Assembly: GCF_010550245.1 (NCBI RefSeq)
Contig: NZ_JAAGLU010000052.1
Span: 1-47,525, forward strand
Source: Streptomyces sp. SID12501
Lineage (GTDB): Bacteria; Actinomycetota; Actinomycetes; Streptomycetales; Streptomycetaceae
Direction: 5' to 3'
Length of the DNA: 47,525 nt
Positions 26,374 to 35,614 of this stretch are shown here, in pieces; within the stretch, counting starts at the first letter, position 1, and each line of letters begins with the position of its first letter. Under the pieces are notes generated by a model. The model saw only the letters and a program-made list of their open reading frames with translations, had not been told where the DNA came from and did no database searches. Both the position numbers and the translations under genes were made by a program.

Positions 26374-26616
26374 TTATGAGGTCTGGCGCAAAGCGCGCAG
26401 TCCGCGCAACCCGATGCCCCCGACGATCGTCCCCAATACGAACGAGACGACGGCCAGCACCAGATGCACCCAGAAGTACGCCGTCGGAGTGCCCGCGTCA
26501 TCGAACGCGAGCCCGCTGCCGTCCTTGACCAGATTCTTGATGAAAGTGACCCAGATGACCCAGCTCCACACCCCGAAGGCGAGCAGGAACCAGGAGACGG
26601 GGCGGCTGAGCTTCAT
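26374..26616 (-). CDS. SCO4848-type small membrane protein
   Basis: An 80-residue protein with two transmembrane helices: VSWFLLAFGVWSWVIWVTFI and YFWVHLVLAVVSFVLGTIVG. These are joined by a short charged loop (KDGSGLAFDD). The pattern matches the small membrane proteins named after S. coelicolor SCO4848, whose function is unknown. A much longer open frame (to 27327) exists, but it is antisense to the carboxypeptidase gene. ATG 26616 gives the family's length. It is divergent from the D-Ala-D-Ala carboxypeptidase and cotranscribed with the metallophosphoesterase. Confidence 0.85.
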   Translation of the reverse strand: MKLSRPVSWFLLAFGVWSWVIWVTFIKNLVKDGSGLAFDDAGTPTAYFWVHLVLAVVSFVLGTIVGGIGLRGLRALRQTS

Positions 26617-26731
26617 GGGTTCAGTATCGCCGCCCGGTACCGGGGCCCGCGGCCGGGGTGGGGAGGGCGGTTCGCGGGTTCGTCCCGGGGGCGGTACGAC
26701 TTCACGGGCCGGTACATGTACGTTCTCCGAC

Positions 26732-28066
<1,335 letters not shown>

Positions 28067-28106
28067 ATCGCGCCCCCGCCGCCCCTACCCGTCCCATCCT
28101 GTTCCT

Positions 28107-28151
28107 GGGGGGCCGCGCCCCCGGACCCCCGCTGTCGGCCCTGAAGGGGCC
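28107..28151. terminator. Bidirectional terminator within a dispersed Streptomyces element
   Basis: Two short GC hairpins (GGGGGG...CCCCC at 28107-28122; GGCCC-TGAA-GGGGCC at 28137-28151) separate convergent genes. The surrounding wording (GGCCCTGAAGGGGCCTCGTC and CGCCGGACGGGCTGGA) is one I recognise as recurring between Streptomyces genes. Confidence 0.65.
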
Positions 28152-28157
28152 TCGTCC

Positions 28158-29030
28158 TCAATCGCCGGACGGGCTGGAAGCTCCGGCCGAGTCCTCCGCC
28201 GTCCAGGACGCGCAGAACAGGATGAGCTTCGACGTGAAGTTGATCCACAGCAACAGGGCCACGGGGACGCCGAACGCGCCGTACATGCTCTTCGCCGCCA
28301 CCCCCTGCATATAGCTGCTGAGCAGCAGCTTCAGCAGTTCGAACCCGGCCGCGCCGATCAGCGCGGCGACGAACAGCCGACGCCGGGTGGGTTCCACACC
28401 GGGCAGCAGGGTGAGGACGTACAGGAGCAACAGGAAGTCGGCGAGTACGGCGACTGTGAACGCCGCGAGGCGGAGGAGGACCGCGCCCCAGCCCGCCTCG
28501 TCGATGCCGAGTCCCCGTGCCGTCCAGCCGATCGCCGCCGAGGCGACGGCGGACGCGGCGATGGTGACGAGGACGGCGCCGCCGAGCCCGACCAGCACAC
28601 CGGTGTCCTTGACCTTGCGCAGGACGGGGTTCCCCTCGTCCTCGGGCAGCTCCCACACCGCCCGCAGACACTCCCGCATCGAGCCGACCCACCCGATGCC
28701 GGTGAACAGCAGCACGGCGCCGGCGATCACCCCGATCGTGCCCGCGTTCTGGACCAGACCGTTGATGTCCAGCTGCTCGGAGATGCCGGGCACCTGCTCG
28801 GCGATCTTCTCCTGGAGCTCGTTCTGCCGCCCGGTGCTGAGCGTGGCGGCGGCGATCGCGGCGGCCACGGTCAGGAGCGGGAACAGTGCCACGAAGCTGA
28901 TGAAGGTCATCGCCGCGGCCAGTCGCGACCACTTCACGCGGTCGAGACGCTCGTACGACCGCCACACGTGCGTGACCGTCAGACGGACGACGATCGGTCC
29001 GACGCCGGGGAGCTTCTTCAGCCAGTCCAT
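28158..29030 (-). CDS. YihY/BrkB family inner-membrane protein
   Basis: A 290-residue polytopic protein starting at ATG 29030. The family opening (AAAMTFISFVALFPLLTVAAAIA) is near residue 40. Further helices include GTIGVIAGAVLLFTGIGWVG, GLGGAVLVTIAASAVASAAI, RLAAFTVAVLADFLLLLYVL and VPVALLLWINFTSKLILFCA. The last is the signature YihY/BrkB end helix. The molecular function is not established despite the old 'ribonuclease BN' label. It lies downstream of the 2H phosphoesterase and trpS. The last six residues (SSPSGD) are encoded by a dispersed repeat motif that also carries the stop. Confidence 0.9.
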   Translation of the reverse strand: MDWLKKLPGVGPIVVRLTVTHVWRSYERLDRVKWSRLAAAMTFISFVALFPLLTVAAAIAAATLSTGRQNELQEKIAEQVPGISEQLDINGLVQNAGTIGVIAGAVLLFTGIGWVGSMRECLRAVWELPEDEGNPVLRKVKDTGVLVGLGGAVLVTIAASAVASAAIGWTARGLGIDEAGWGAVLLRLAAFTVAVLADFLLLLYVLTLLPGVEPTRRRLFVAALIGAAGFELLKLLLSSYMQGVAAKSMYGAFGVPVALLLWINFTSKLILFCASWTAEDSAGASSPSGD

Positions 29031-29086
29031 GGTGATTGTTGTACCCCGGAAGCGCCTGACCGTGATCGTTCTTGGTGGTTCCGGTT

Positions 29087-29665
29087 CTACCTGGTCGGAA
29101 GCGTGTCGCGGTCCACATGGGCCGCCTGAGGCGGGACGACGGCCGCGCCGAAGGTGTACTCGCGCAGCTTGCGCCACACCTCGTCGGGCCCCCGCTCGTA
29201 GAGCGCGAAGCCGGTGCAGGGCCAGTCGGCCTCGTAGTCGGCGAGTTCCGCGAAGGCGCGGTCCATCGCCTCCTCGGCGATGCTGTGCGCGACCGTCACA
29301 TGCGGGTGGTACGGGAACTGCAGTTCGCGCGCCACCGGCCCGGAGGCGTCACGGACCTGCTTCTGCAGCCAGGTGCAGGCCTCCGCGCCCTCGGCGATCT
29401 TGACGAACACGACGGGCGACACCGGCCGGAAGGTGCCCGTCCCGGAAAGCCGCATCGGGAAGGGCCGGCCCGTGGCGGCCACCTCTACGAGATATGCCTC
29501 GATGGCGGGCAGCGTCTCGGAGTCGACTTCGGTGGGCGGCAACAGGGTCACATGAGTGGGGATACCGTGTGCGGCGGCGTCGCCGAAGCCCGCACGCCGC
29601 TGCTGGAGCAGGCTGCCGTGTGGCTCCGGGACCGAGATCGACACACCGATCGTTACGGTCCCCAC
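29087..29665 (-). CDS. 2'-5' RNA ligase / 2H phosphoesterase family protein
   Basis: A 192-residue protein starting at GTG 29665, with AGGAG a few bases upstream. The two H-x-T motifs of the 2H superfamily are present and symmetric: PTHVTLLPP near residue 37 and PYHPHVTVAHS near residue 120. These enzymes open 2',3'-cyclic phosphates or ligate 2'-5' RNA ends; which applies here cannot be read. It sits between trpS and the YihY gene on the same strand. The 247-bp gap to trpS contains several imperfect GAGCAACAC-type repeats (minus strand) and no gene that I can support. Confidence 0.9.
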   Translation of the reverse strand: MGTVTIGVSISVPEPHGSLLQQRRAGFGDAAAHGIPTHVTLLPPTEVDSETLPAIEAYLVEVAATGRPFPMRLSGTGTFRPVSPVVFVKIAEGAEACTWLQKQVRDASGPVARELQFPYHPHVTVAHSIAEEAMDRAFAELADYEADWPCTGFALYERGPDEVWRKLREYTFGAAVVPPQAAHVDRDTLPTR

Positions 29666-29912
29666 GTCGTCTCCTGTTCGTCGTCCCGGTGTTGCTCGTG
29701 CGGTGTCGCGTGTGCGGTGTTGCTGGTGCCCGTATTGCTCATATGGGCTGTTGCTCGTACCGGTCGGCTATCGACTGTACGGCCACGGCGGGTCTGCGGG
29801 CAGGCGCAACCGTAGTGATGTGCAGCGCTCTGGTGCCGCGTCGTGCGCCGTGCGGTGGTACAGGTACCCGTGCGGCGACGGTTCAGTGCTTCTTCGTGTT
29901 CGTCGGCGCTTC

Positions 29913-30926
29913 TCAGTGCTTCGCGGGGAGGAAGCCGACTCGCCCGTACGTCTGGGCGAGCGTCTCCGCGGCGACGGCCCGTGCCTTCTCCGCGCCCTTG
30001 GCCAGGATCGAGTCGAGCGTCTCCGGGTCGTCCAGATACTGCTGGGTCCGCTCCCGGAACGGCGTCACGAAGTCGACCACGACGTCGGCGAGGTCCACCT
30101 TGAGCGCACCGTAGCCCTTGCCGTCGTATGTCCGCTCAAGTTCGGCGATATCCGTGCCGGTGAGGGTGGAGTAGATGCCGAGCAGGTTGCTGATGCCGGG
30201 CTTCTCCTTCGGGTCGAAGCGGATCACGGTGTCCGTGTCCGTGACCGCACTCCTGATCTTCTTGGCGGTGGTCTTCGGCTCGTCGAGGAGGTTGATGAGG
30301 CCCTTGGGCGTGGACGCCGACTTGCTCATCTTGATCGACGGGTCCTGAAGGTCGTAGATCTTCGCCGTTTCCTTCAGGATGTACGGCTTGGGGATCGTGA
30401 AGGTCTCGCCGAAGCGGCCGTTGAAGCGCTCGGCGAGGTCACGGGTCAGCTCGATGTGCTGGCGCTGGTCCTCGCCCACCGGCACCTCGTGCGCCTGGTA
30501 GAGCAGGATGTCGGCGACCTGGAGGATCGGGTACGTGAACAGCCCGACGCTCGCCCGGTCGGCACCCTGCTTGGCGGACTTGTCCTTGAACTGGGTCATC
30601 CGGGAAGCCTCGCCGAAGCCGGTGAGGCAGTTCATGATCCAGGCGAGCTGGGCGTGCTCGGGGACATGGCTCTGGACGAACAGCGTGCAGCGGTCGGGGT
30701 CGAGCCCGGCCGCGAGGAGCTGGGCGGCGGCCAGCCGGGTGTTGGCCGTGAGTTCCTTCGGGTCCTGCGGAACCGTGATCGCGTGCAGGTCGACGACCAT
30801 GTAGAAGGCGTCGTGGGACTCCTGCAGGGCCACCCACTGGCGCACGGCGCCGAGGTAGTTGCCGAGGTGGAACGAGCCTGCGGTGGGCTGGATTCCGGAG
30901 AGCACGCGGGGACGGTCTGAAGCCAT
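29913..30926 (-). CDS. trpS: Tryptophanyl-tRNA synthetase
   Basis: A 337-residue class I aminoacyl-tRNA synthetase, the usual length for bacterial TrpRS. It charges tRNA-Trp with tryptophan. The HIGH-type motif is FHLGNYLGAV near residue 18, the KMSKS loop reads IKMSKSAS, and the tryptophan-binding region FYMVVDLHAITVP is conserved. ATG 30926 is the customary start. An ATG nine bases upstream (MGSMASD) is equally in frame and neither has an ideal ribosome site. The open frame continues far upstream (to 32219), but this is antisense to the sigma/anti-sigma genes. Streptomyces often has two trpS genes; whether this is the constitutive one cannot be told. Confidence 0.97.
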   Translation of the reverse strand: MASDRPRVLSGIQPTAGSFHLGNYLGAVRQWVALQESHDAFYMVVDLHAITVPQDPKELTANTRLAAAQLLAAGLDPDRCTLFVQSHVPEHAQLAWIMNCLTGFGEASRMTQFKDKSAKQGADRASVGLFTYPILQVADILLYQAHEVPVGEDQRQHIELTRDLAERFNGRFGETFTIPKPYILKETAKIYDLQDPSIKMSKSASTPKGLINLLDEPKTTAKKIRSAVTDTDTVIRFDPKEKPGISNLLGIYSTLTGTDIAELERTYDGKGYGALKVDLADVVVDFVTPFRERTQQYLDDPETLDSILAKGAEKARAVAAETLAQTYGRVGFLPAKH

Positions 30927-31013
30927 GCTCCCCATTCTCTCAGGTATCGGGGCCCGCTCCGGTACGGGTACGGACACGGGTCGACCACTGATCGGAAACT
31001 GCTTGGACGCGGG

Positions 31014-31044
31014 TGGGAACCGATCCGGGTCGAGCGGTGTACCA
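31014..31044 (+). promoter_or_regulatory. ECF-type promoter of the sigma factor gene
   Basis: TGGGAACC (31014-31021) and GAGCGGTGTACCA (32 to 44 in 31032-31044) are repeated with exactly the same 18-bp offset at 33033-33063. GGGAAC is a typical ECF -35 box. The predicted transcript start falls at or next to the GTG at 31050, implying a leaderless mRNA and positive autoregulation. Confidence 0.7.
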
Positions 31045-31049
31045 AAGAT

Positions 31050-31670
31050 GTGAGGACGCGGGAGGGGGGCCGCATCGTCGATGAGGCTGCGGTGATCGCA
31101 CGCGTACGCGCCGGAGAGCCGGAGGCGTACGCGGAGCTGGTCCGCGCTCATACGGCTCTCGCACTCAGGGCGGCCACGGCTCTGGGCGCCGGTGCGGACG
31201 CGGAGGACGTGGTGCAGCAGGCCTTCGTCAAGGCGTACTGCGCGCTGGGGCGATTCAGAGACGGCGCGGCGTTCAAGCCGTGGCTCCTGTCGATCGTCGC
31301 CAATGAGACGAGGAACACAGTCCGGACGGCGGCGCGCCAGCGCACGCTCGCCGGGCGGGAGGCATGCCTGGTGGGCGCAGAGCCGCTGATACCGGAATCG
31401 GCGGACCCGGCGCTGGCGACACTGGAATCGGAGCGCCGCGCGGCCCTCCAGTCCGCCCTGGAACGGCTGAGCGAGGAACACCGCCTGGTCGTCATCTACC
31501 GCTACCTGCTGGAAATGGACGAACCCGAAACGGCTCAGGCCCTGGGCTGGCCCCGCGGCACGGTGAAGTCCCGCCTCAACCGGGCCCTGCGGAAGCTGAG
31601 CCGACTGCTGCCGGATTTCCGGCCTCGGGATCGGGACGGGGCTGGGGAGGGAGGTAGTGAGCGTGGGTGA
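31050..31670 (+). CDS. ECF (sigma-70 family, group 4) RNA polymerase sigma factor
   Basis: A 206-residue sigma factor. Region 2 runs VRAGEPEAYAELVRAHTALALRAATALG, DAEDVVQQAFVKAYCALGRF and FKPWLLSIVANETRN. Region 4 has LSEEHRLVVIYRYLLEMDEPETAQALGWPRGTVKSRLNRALRKL. No long C-terminal extension is present. The start at GTG 31050 is taken because an ECF-like promoter ends just before it; GTG 31092 is the alternative. The stop (31668-31670) overlaps the next gene, the likely anti-sigma factor, so they are translationally coupled. Confidence 0.93.
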   Translation: MRTREGGRIVDEAAVIARVRAGEPEAYAELVRAHTALALRAATALGAGADAEDVVQQAFVKAYCALGRFRDGAAFKPWLLSIVANETRNTVRTAARQRTLAGREACLVGAEPLIPESADPALATLESERRAALQSALERLSEEHRLVVIYRYLLEMDEPETAQALGWPRGTVKSRLNRALRKLSRLLPDFRPRDRDGAGEGGSERG

Positions 31671-33003
31671 CAAGAGCATGGGGCACGAGGGGCGCGAGGT
31701 GCACGGCGGCGAGGGCGGGCTGTCCGGAGAGGCGGGGGGCCCGGGGCCGGGGGCGGACAGCCCAGGGGGTACCGGGGCCGGTTCCGGTTCGAGTGGGGCT
31801 CGCGGTATCGGCGTAGCCGGGCAGTCGGGCGGCACGGCGGACGGGGCGGACGGCCTGGAGGAGGCCGGTTCCGGGGGCGCTCGCAGCGCCGGCGCGAGGG
31901 AACTGCCGGGCGGCGTCGGCCAGGGGGCGGGCGACAAAGACACGTCTCGTTCGGGCGCGGCTTTCGGTACGGGCGTACCGAAGACGTCGGGCGGTGCCGG
32001 TGTACGGGGCAGCTCTCGTGGTGGGTGGTGGAGGGCCTGCTCCCGAGGGACCGGCGGTGGGACGGGGCTGCGCGGGGCTGGGGAGGCGCGCGGCGAGGTG
32101 TCCCGGCTGCCCGAGGAACTACGGGCGCTCGGGCGGTCGTTGGACGCGCCGGGCGAGGCCGGTTCCGAGACCATGGTCGAGCGGGTGCTCGGACAGATAC
32201 TGGCCGAGCACCTGCCCATGCCGGTGGCCGAGCCGCCGAGGACCGGAGCATCGGGGGCGGACCTGTCCGGGATCGGCGCGTCCGGGATCGGCGAGCGCTG
32301 GCGGACGGTCCGGCGCTGGGCGCGGGTGCGCAGGCGAACGCTGGTAGCCGCCCTGTGCGGTCTGCTGACGGTGCTCGTGCTGACGCCCCCGGTCCGGGCC
32401 GCCGTCTTCGACTGGTTCGGCTTCGGCGGTGTCGAGGTGCGGTACGACCCGTCGGCGGCGCCCTCGCCGGGAGCCGAGGCGCCCGGATGCGGACGGTCGG
32501 TGTCGCTCGCTCAGGCCGAGGAGCGCGCCGGATTCGCCCCGCTCGTGCCGGACGCTCTCGGTGCTCCGGACACCGTGGAGGTCACCCGCGAGCCCGAAGG
32601 GCGGTTCCTGATGAGCCTGTGCTGGCACGAGAACGGACGCACGATCCGGCTCGACGAGTATCCGGCGCGGCTGGACATCGGGTTCACGAAGACGGTGCAG
32701 GAGCAACCGGCGTGGCTGTCGCTGAGCGGCGACGCGTCGTCCGACGGCAACCCGCGGGACCTTGCCCTGTGGTTCCCCCGCCCGCACCTGCTGAGCCTCT
32801 GGCTGGTGGACGAGACGGGCGAACACTTCACCCGCTCGCGGCGGACGGCGGGGCCGACGCTGCTGTGGACCCACGCGGGGGCGGCGGGCGACACCGGGGA
32901 CGCCGGGGGCCCGGGAGACTCCAGGGATGTGACGGTGACGCTCCGACTGGAGGGCGTGGCTTCGCAGGCCCGGGCGCTGGAAATCGCGAAGTCCGCCGAT
33001 TAG
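31657..33003 (+). CDS. Probable membrane anti-sigma factor with long Gly-rich N-terminus
   Basis: A 448-residue protein overlapping the sigma gene by 14 bases. Starts at GTG 31657 or GTG 31663 are both served by GGAGGGAGGT. Residues 1 to about 150 are low-complexity Gly/Ser/Ala. A helical segment (residues about 155-190, PEELRALGRSLDAPGEAGSE) could bind sigma. A basic run and one transmembrane helix (TLVAALCGLLTVLVLTPPVRA) are near residue 230, and an extracytoplasmic domain of about 200 residues follows. I see no zinc H-x3-C-x2-C motif. Anti-sigma function is inferred from position and one-helix topology. Confidence 0.7.
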   Translation: MSVGDKSMGHEGREVHGGEGGLSGEAGGPGPGADSPGGTGAGSGSSGARGIGVAGQSGGTADGADGLEEAGSGGARSAGARELPGGVGQGAGDKDTSRSGAAFGTGVPKTSGGAGVRGSSRGGWWRACSRGTGGGTGLRGAGEARGEVSRLPEELRALGRSLDAPGEAGSETMVERVLGQILAEHLPMPVAEPPRTGASGADLSGIGASGIGERWRTVRRWARVRRRTLVAALCGLLTVLVLTPPVRAAVFDWFGFGGVEVRYDPSAAPSPGAEAPGCGRSVSLAQAEERAGFAPLVPDALGAPDTVEVTREPEGRFLMSLCWHENGRTIRLDEYPARLDIGFTKTVQEQPAWLSLSGDASSDGNPRDLALWFPRPHLLSLWLVDETGEHFTRSRRTAGPTLLWTHAGAAGDTGDAGGPGDSRDVTVTLRLEGVASQARALEIAKSAD

Positions 33004-33032
33004 GCCGATGAGGTCGATCGGTGGGTGCGGAG

Positions 33033-33063
33033 TGGGAACCTCGGCGGGTTGAGCGGTGTACCA
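33033..33063 (+). promoter_or_regulatory. Second ECF-type promoter, upstream of 33128-33829
   Basis: TGGGAACC (33033-33040) and GAGCGGTGTACCA (33051-33063) match the sigma-gene promoter in sequence and in the 18-bp offset. The leader to the ATG is about 60 bases. It most likely marks a second target of the same sigma factor. Confidence 0.7.
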
Positions 33064-33127
33064 GAAGTGACAGGCGGCGTGCGGGCGGTTCGTACGCGGC
33101 TCGACTGCTGGTTGGTAGGGGGTTGGG

Positions 33128-33829
33128 ATGCGCGGGATTCGTGAACTGGCTGCGGCGACAGGGGCGTTGGCTCTGGCTCTGGCCGGGGTTCTGCTGGCGG
33201 CACCGTCCGCGGTGGCGGGCGGGCCGACCAGCGTCCTGGTGGTCTCACCGCAGAGCGCGGAGAGCGCGGCACTGTACTACTCGCACGAGGAGTACGGCGA
33301 GTTGGTCCGCCTGCTGGGCGCCTCGACCGCCGACGTCCTCGAAAAGCCCAAGGAGTTGGAAGAGGAGGCCGGGCAGCAGATCAACGTCACATGGATGGCC
33401 CACGACATAACGCCGTGGCGCTACGACCGTGTCTATCCGAAGCTGCCGGGCAACAACAAGGACGTCTGGATCCACACGACGGACGACATGGAGTCCTTGA
33501 CCGGCTACTGGCACAAGGCCGACCGACCGGCCGAGCTGCGCGCGCTGTTCAGGCAGCTCGGAGTGCTGGGCAAAGCGTCCCCCGAAGGGTCAGCAGTAGT
33601 TCCCCCGGCACCGCAGGAGCCGGCGGCCGAGGACGCCACCGCACCGACCGCGGCACCGGCCACCCCGACCCGCGCGGCCCACGCCACGGAGTGGTGGTGG
33701 GCGATACCGGGCGCGGCGGCCGGCGCGGTTCTGGCGCTGGTGCTTCGACCGTTCGCCTCGCGGATCCAGCCGACCGGGTGGGGCAAGGGACGCCGACCGG
33801 GGCCTCGTCAGGAGTTGATCGACTTGTAG
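33128..33829 (+). CDS. Secreted, C-terminally membrane-anchored hypothetical protein
   Basis: A 233-residue protein with a signal peptide (LAAATGALALALAGVLLAAP, likely cleaved after SAVA) and a C-terminal helix (WWWAIPGAAAGAVLALVLRPF) with a basic tail. The exposed middle domain contains SAALYYSHEEYGELVRLLG and ITPWRYDRVYPKLPGNNKDVWI, then a Pro/Ala/Thr-rich stalk. I do not recognise a family. Its promoter is nearly identical to that of the ECF sigma gene, and it lies 124 bp after the anti-sigma gene, so it is probably the sigma factor's effector or signal sensor at the cell surface. Confidence 0.8.
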   Translation: MRGIRELAAATGALALALAGVLLAAPSAVAGGPTSVLVVSPQSAESAALYYSHEEYGELVRLLGASTADVLEKPKELEEEAGQQINVTWMAHDITPWRYDRVYPKLPGNNKDVWIHTTDDMESLTGYWHKADRPAELRALFRQLGVLGKASPEGSAVVPPAPQEPAAEDATAPTAAPATPTRAAHATEWWWAIPGAAAGAVLALVLRPFASRIQPTGWGKGRRPGPRQELIDL

Positions 33830-33839
33830 CGCTGCCCGA

Positions 33840-33863
33840 GGGGTGCCCTCGAAAGGGCACCCC
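33840..33863. terminator. Hairpin terminator between 33829 and glyA
   Basis: A perfect 10-bp stem, GGGGTGCCCT-CGAA-AGGGCACCCC, lies between convergent genes and can serve both strands. Confidence 0.8.
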
Positions 33864-33906
33864 GGCGGGACTCCAGGACCGCTACGCCTCCTGGGACGCG
33901 TCCGCC

Positions 33907-35385
33907 TCAGCCGAGGTCGATCTCCGGGTACAGCGGGAAGCCGGCCACCAGGTCGGTCGCGCGGCGGGAGATCTCGTCCGAGACCTTCGGGTCGAGGATG
34001 TGCTGGGCCTTGGAGGGGATGCCCGACTTGGTCGTGCCGGGCTCCGTGGCGGTGAGGACGCGGTCGATCAGGCCGGCCACCTCGTCCATCTCCGCAGTTC
34101 CGAGGCCCCGTGTGGTGAGGGCGGGTGTGCCGATGCGGATGCCCGACGTGTACCAGGCGCCGTTCGGGTCGGCCGGGATGGCGTTGCGGTTGGTGACGAT
34201 GCCCGAGTCGAGGAGCGCGGTCTCGGCCTGGCGGCCGGTGAGGCCGTAGGAGGAGCCGACGTCGATCAGGTTGAGGTGGTTGTCGGTGCCGCCGGTGACG
34301 AGGGTGGCGCCCCGGCTCATCAGGCCCTCGGCGAGCGCGCGGGCGTTGTCGACGATGCGCTGGGCGTAGTCCTGGAAGGCGGGCCGCCTGGCCTCGGCGA
34401 GGGCGACGGCCTTGGCGGCCATGACGTGCGGGAGGGGGCCGCCGAGGACCATCGGGCAGCCGCGGTCGACCTGGTCCTTGAGCGAGTCGTCGCACAGGAC
34501 CATGCCGCCGCGCGGACCGCGCAGCGACTTGTGGGTGGTGGTCGTCACGATCTGGGCGTGTGGGACCGGGTCGAAGTCACCGGTGAGGACCTTGCCCGCG
34601 ACCAGGCCCGCGAAGTGCGCCATGTCGACCATGAGGGTCGCGCCGACCTCGTCGGCGATCTCGCGCATGATCCGGAAGTTCACCAGCCGGGGGTACGCGG
34701 AGTAGCCCGCGACGATGATCAGCGGCTTGAAGTCGCGGGCCGACGTGCGCAGCGCCTCGTAGTCGATGAGGCCGGTCGCCGGGTCGGTGCCGTAGGAGCG
34801 CTGGTCGAACATCTTGCCGGAGATGTTCGGGCGGAAGCCGTGGGTGAGGTGGCCGCCGGCGTCCAGGGACATGCCGAGCATGCGCTGGTTGCCGAAGGCC
34901 TGGCGCAGCTCGGCCCAGTCGGCGTCGGAGAGGTCGTTGACCTGGCGGGCGCCGGTCTTCTCCAGGAACGGGACCTCGACGCGGTCGGCGAGGACGGACC
35001 AGAAGGCGACGAGGTTGGCGTCGATGCCGGAGTGCGGCTGGACGTAGGCGTGCCGGGCGCCGAAGAGTTCGCGGGCGTGCTCGGCGGCGAGGGACTCGAC
35101 GGTGTCGACGTTGCGACAGCCGGCGTAGAAGCGGCGGCCGATCGTGCCCTCGGCGTACTTGTCGCTGAACCAGTTGCCCATGGCCAGCAGGGTGGCCGGG
35201 GAGGCGTAGTTCTCGGAGGCGATCAGCTTGAGCATCTCGCGCTGGTCGGCGACCTCCTGGCCGATGGCGTCGGCGACGCGCGGCTCGACGGCGCGGATCA
35301 CGTCGAGGGCGCTGCGGAAGGCGGTGGATTCGATGGAGAGAGGCTCGGTGGAGAGGGGCTCGGTGGAGAGGGGCTCGGCTGACAT
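33907..35385 (-). CDS. glyA: Serine hydroxymethyltransferase
   Basis: A 492-residue PLP enzyme that interconverts serine and glycine with tetrahydrofolate, supplying one-carbon units. ATG 35385 is set by GGAGG six bases upstream. Family landmarks are LIASENYASPATL near the N-terminus, GTIGRRFYAGC, VQPHSGIDANLVAFW, MVDMAHFAGLVAGK, the PLP-lysine motif TTTTHKSLRGPRGG and SGIRIGTPALTTRG. It is longer than E. coli GlyA (about 417 residues), matching the longer actinobacterial type. The N-terminus is extended by three EPLST repeats. I found no recognisable riboswitch in the 229 bp upstream. Confidence 0.95.
   Translation of the reverse strand: MSAEPLSTEPLSTEPLSIESTAFRSALDVIRAVEPRVADAIGQEVADQREMLKLIASENYASPATLLAMGNWFSDKYAEGTIGRRFYAGCRNVDTVESLAAEHARELFGARHAYVQPHSGIDANLVAFWSVLADRVEVPFLEKTGARQVNDLSDADWAELRQAFGNQRMLGMSLDAGGHLTHGFRPNISGKMFDQRSYGTDPATGLIDYEALRTSARDFKPLIIVAGYSAYPRLVNFRIMREIADEVGATLMVDMAHFAGLVAGKVLTGDFDPVPHAQIVTTTTHKSLRGPRGGMVLCDDSLKDQVDRGCPMVLGGPLPHVMAAKAVALAEARRPAFQDYAQRIVDNARALAEGLMSRGATLVTGGTDNHLNLIDVGSSYGLTGRQAETALLDSGIVTNRNAIPADPNGAWYTSGIRIGTPALTTRGLGTAEMDEVAGLIDRVLTATEPGTTKSGIPSKAQHILDPKVSDEISRRATDLVAGFPLYPEIDLG
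35332..35376 (-). repeat. Three 15-bp repeats encoding EPLS(T/I) at the GlyA N-terminus
   Basis: Units at 35362-35376, 35347-35361 and 35332-35346 (GAGCCCCTCTCCACC on the minus strand, the last with changes) encode EPLST-EPLST-EPLSI just after the start. They precede the conserved enzyme fold. Confidence 0.85.
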
Positions 35386-35614
35386 GGGGACCTCCGGACG
35401 TGGCGTTCGGCGTTCACGGCTCGGCCCAGGCGCACGGCACTCACTCACGGACCCCGGCAACGGGTTGCGACGGGTCCTGGGGCCGCTTCCCGATGGTCGG
35501 TCCCATCCCAGCGCGCCAGTCACGGCCCGCCGGTCAGCCTACCGGGCAGGCCGGAGGGCCGAGCCGCCCTGTCCACCATACGAGCGACGCCCGCCCGCAC
35601 AGGTGCGGCGGGCG

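Noticed and set aside
30927..32219. N-terminal extension of trpS to a 768-residue protein
   Set aside because: The extension is antisense to the sigma and anti-sigma genes and is Pro/Ser/Arg-rich noise. TrpRS is complete from 30926.
35386..35614. Glycine or tetrahydrofolate riboswitch upstream of glyA
   Set aside because: I looked for the conserved core words of these classes and found none, only a short GGACCC/GGGGTCC pairing.
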